Source of the DNA: Luteimonas cucumeris
GTDB lineage: Bacteria; Pseudomonadota; Gammaproteobacteria; Xanthomonadales; Xanthomonadaceae
Direction: 5' to 3'
Assembly: GCF_007830035.1 (NCBI RefSeq)
Contig: NZ_VLKN01000003.1
Span: forward strand, 496,001 to 560,000
DNA: 64,000 bases
Under the pieces are notes generated by a model. The model saw only the letters and a program-made list of their open reading frames with translations. It did not search any database and was not told the DNA's origin. Shown piece by piece: positions 63,514 through 64,000 of this stretch. Position 1 is the stretch's first letter, and each line of letters opens with the position of its first letter. Both the position numbers and the translations under genes were made by a program.

Positions 63514-64000
63514 TCACGCCAACCGATCCAGCACGTCGACCAGCTCCGCCGCCAGCGGCGCATTCAACACATAGGGCGTCTTGCCGCCATCCAAGGCGAA
63601 CTCCAGCGATGCCGCGTGCAGGAACAGGCGCTTCAGGCCGACCTGTTCACGCAGGCGCTTGTTGACCGCCTCGTCGCCATACTTGTCGTCACCGGCCACG
63701 GGATGGCCGATGTGCTGCGCGTGGACGCGGATCTGATGGGTGCGGCCGGTCTCGATGCGCACCTCGCAATAGGATTGCCCGCCGCGACGCTCCAGCACGC
63801 GGAAATGGCTCAGCGAGGCCTTGCCGGCACTGCTGCTGGCGGAGGTGACGACCTGCACGTGGCGCTCGCCGCCCTGGCGCAGGCCGACGTGCAGCGGCGC
63901 GTCGACGCTCATCACTCCGTCCGGCATGCGCCCGGTCAGCAGGGCCAGATAGCGCTTGTTGATGCCGCCCTCCTCCCTCATCAACGCCTGCAACTCGATC
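63514..64000 (-). CDS. rluC: 23S rRNA pseudouridine synthase RluC/RluD-type, 3' part
   Basis: The last 161 codons of a pseudouridine synthase; the gene continues past the right edge of the window. Visible are KRYLALLTG, SYCEVRIETGRTHQIRVHAQ with the RTHQIR motif, HIGHPVAGDDKYG, and LKRLFLHAASLEF, all diagnostic of the RluA superfamily. The spacing of HIGHPVAGDDKYGD with the ending LAAELVDVLDRL fits RluC best. The catalytic Asp and S4 domain lie outside the window. Confidence 0.9.
   Translation of the reverse strand, partial: IELQALMREEGGINKRYLALLTGRMPDGVMSVDAPLHVGLRQGGERHVQVVTSASSSAGKASLSHFRVLERRGGQSYCEVRIETGRTHQIRVHAQHIGHPVAGDDKYGDEAVNKRLREQVGLKRLFLHAASLEFALDGGKTPYVLNAPLAAELVDVLDRLA

Overview
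The window is high-GC gammaproteobacterial chromosome, most likely from the Xanthomonadaceae/Lysobacterales (Lysobacter, Luteimonas or Thermomonas-like). The evidence is the gene orders ndk-rlmN-pilW-rodZ-yfgM-bamB-der and cmk-rpsA-ihfB-lapA-lapB, agmatine genes of the aguA/aguB type, a transmembrane repetitive protein next to nfuA, and many short intergenic repeats. No integrase, transposase, CRISPR array or phage gene was seen, so this is core chromosome with small accessory insertions. Genus-level placement is inference.

Layout. 1-6000: a copper operon (MerR regulator, P1B-type Cu ATPase, CopA multicopper oxidase, CopB) behind a MerR-type promoter. 6114-6336: tRNA-Ala(GGC) and tRNA-Glu(UUC). 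6.4-13.6 kb: a DUF1249 protein, the divergent PEP-synthase pair ppsR/ppsA, orn, tadA and small secreted or membrane proteins. 13.7-18.6 kb: guaA, a small membrane gene, guaB and folD (all minus), with a 21-bp phased repeat array between guaB and folD. 18.8-23.2 kb: a DUF1244/hydrolase pair and the molybdenum-cofactor genes moeB, moeA and mobA. 23.2-29.9 kb: der, bamB, yfgM, rodZ, pilW, rlmN and ndk (minus; transcription runs ndk to der). 30.1-34.5 kb: a TetR regulator with a PsrA-like operator, then a FadN-type beta-oxidation enzyme and a thiolase. 34.6-43.3 kb: a long minus-strand run cmk, rpsA, ihfB, lapA, lapB, a family-4 sugar-phosphate transferase, a polysaccharide dehydratase, galU and csaA. 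43.4-48 kb: a type-B L36 gene, then aguA and aguB separated by an opposite-strand GH5 glycoside hydrolase. 48-51 kb: TetR, alpha/beta hydrolase and TraB protein. 51.1-58.8 kb: an RND efflux operon (membrane-fusion protein plus two RND pumps). 59-64 kb: two tandem cytochromes c, the TonB-like transmembrane repetitive protein, nfuA, phhB, a lipoprotein and the 3' part of an rluC-type gene.

The most unusual content is intergenic. Four loci (17.4, 18.7, 24.6 and 33.2 kb) carry repeats with a 7-nt or 21-nt period built on different heptamers (GAGCTCG, GGGATCT, GGGAATC, GTGAGCG); three of them are folded as long inverted stem-loops. Separate REP-like hairpins fuse in frame to the copB start and supply stop codons to two other genes. 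A 33-codon copy of the guaA 3' end lies about 700 bp beyond the real one. A perfect 15-mer occurs in the promoter of a TetR gene and, inverted, inside the start of the next gene.
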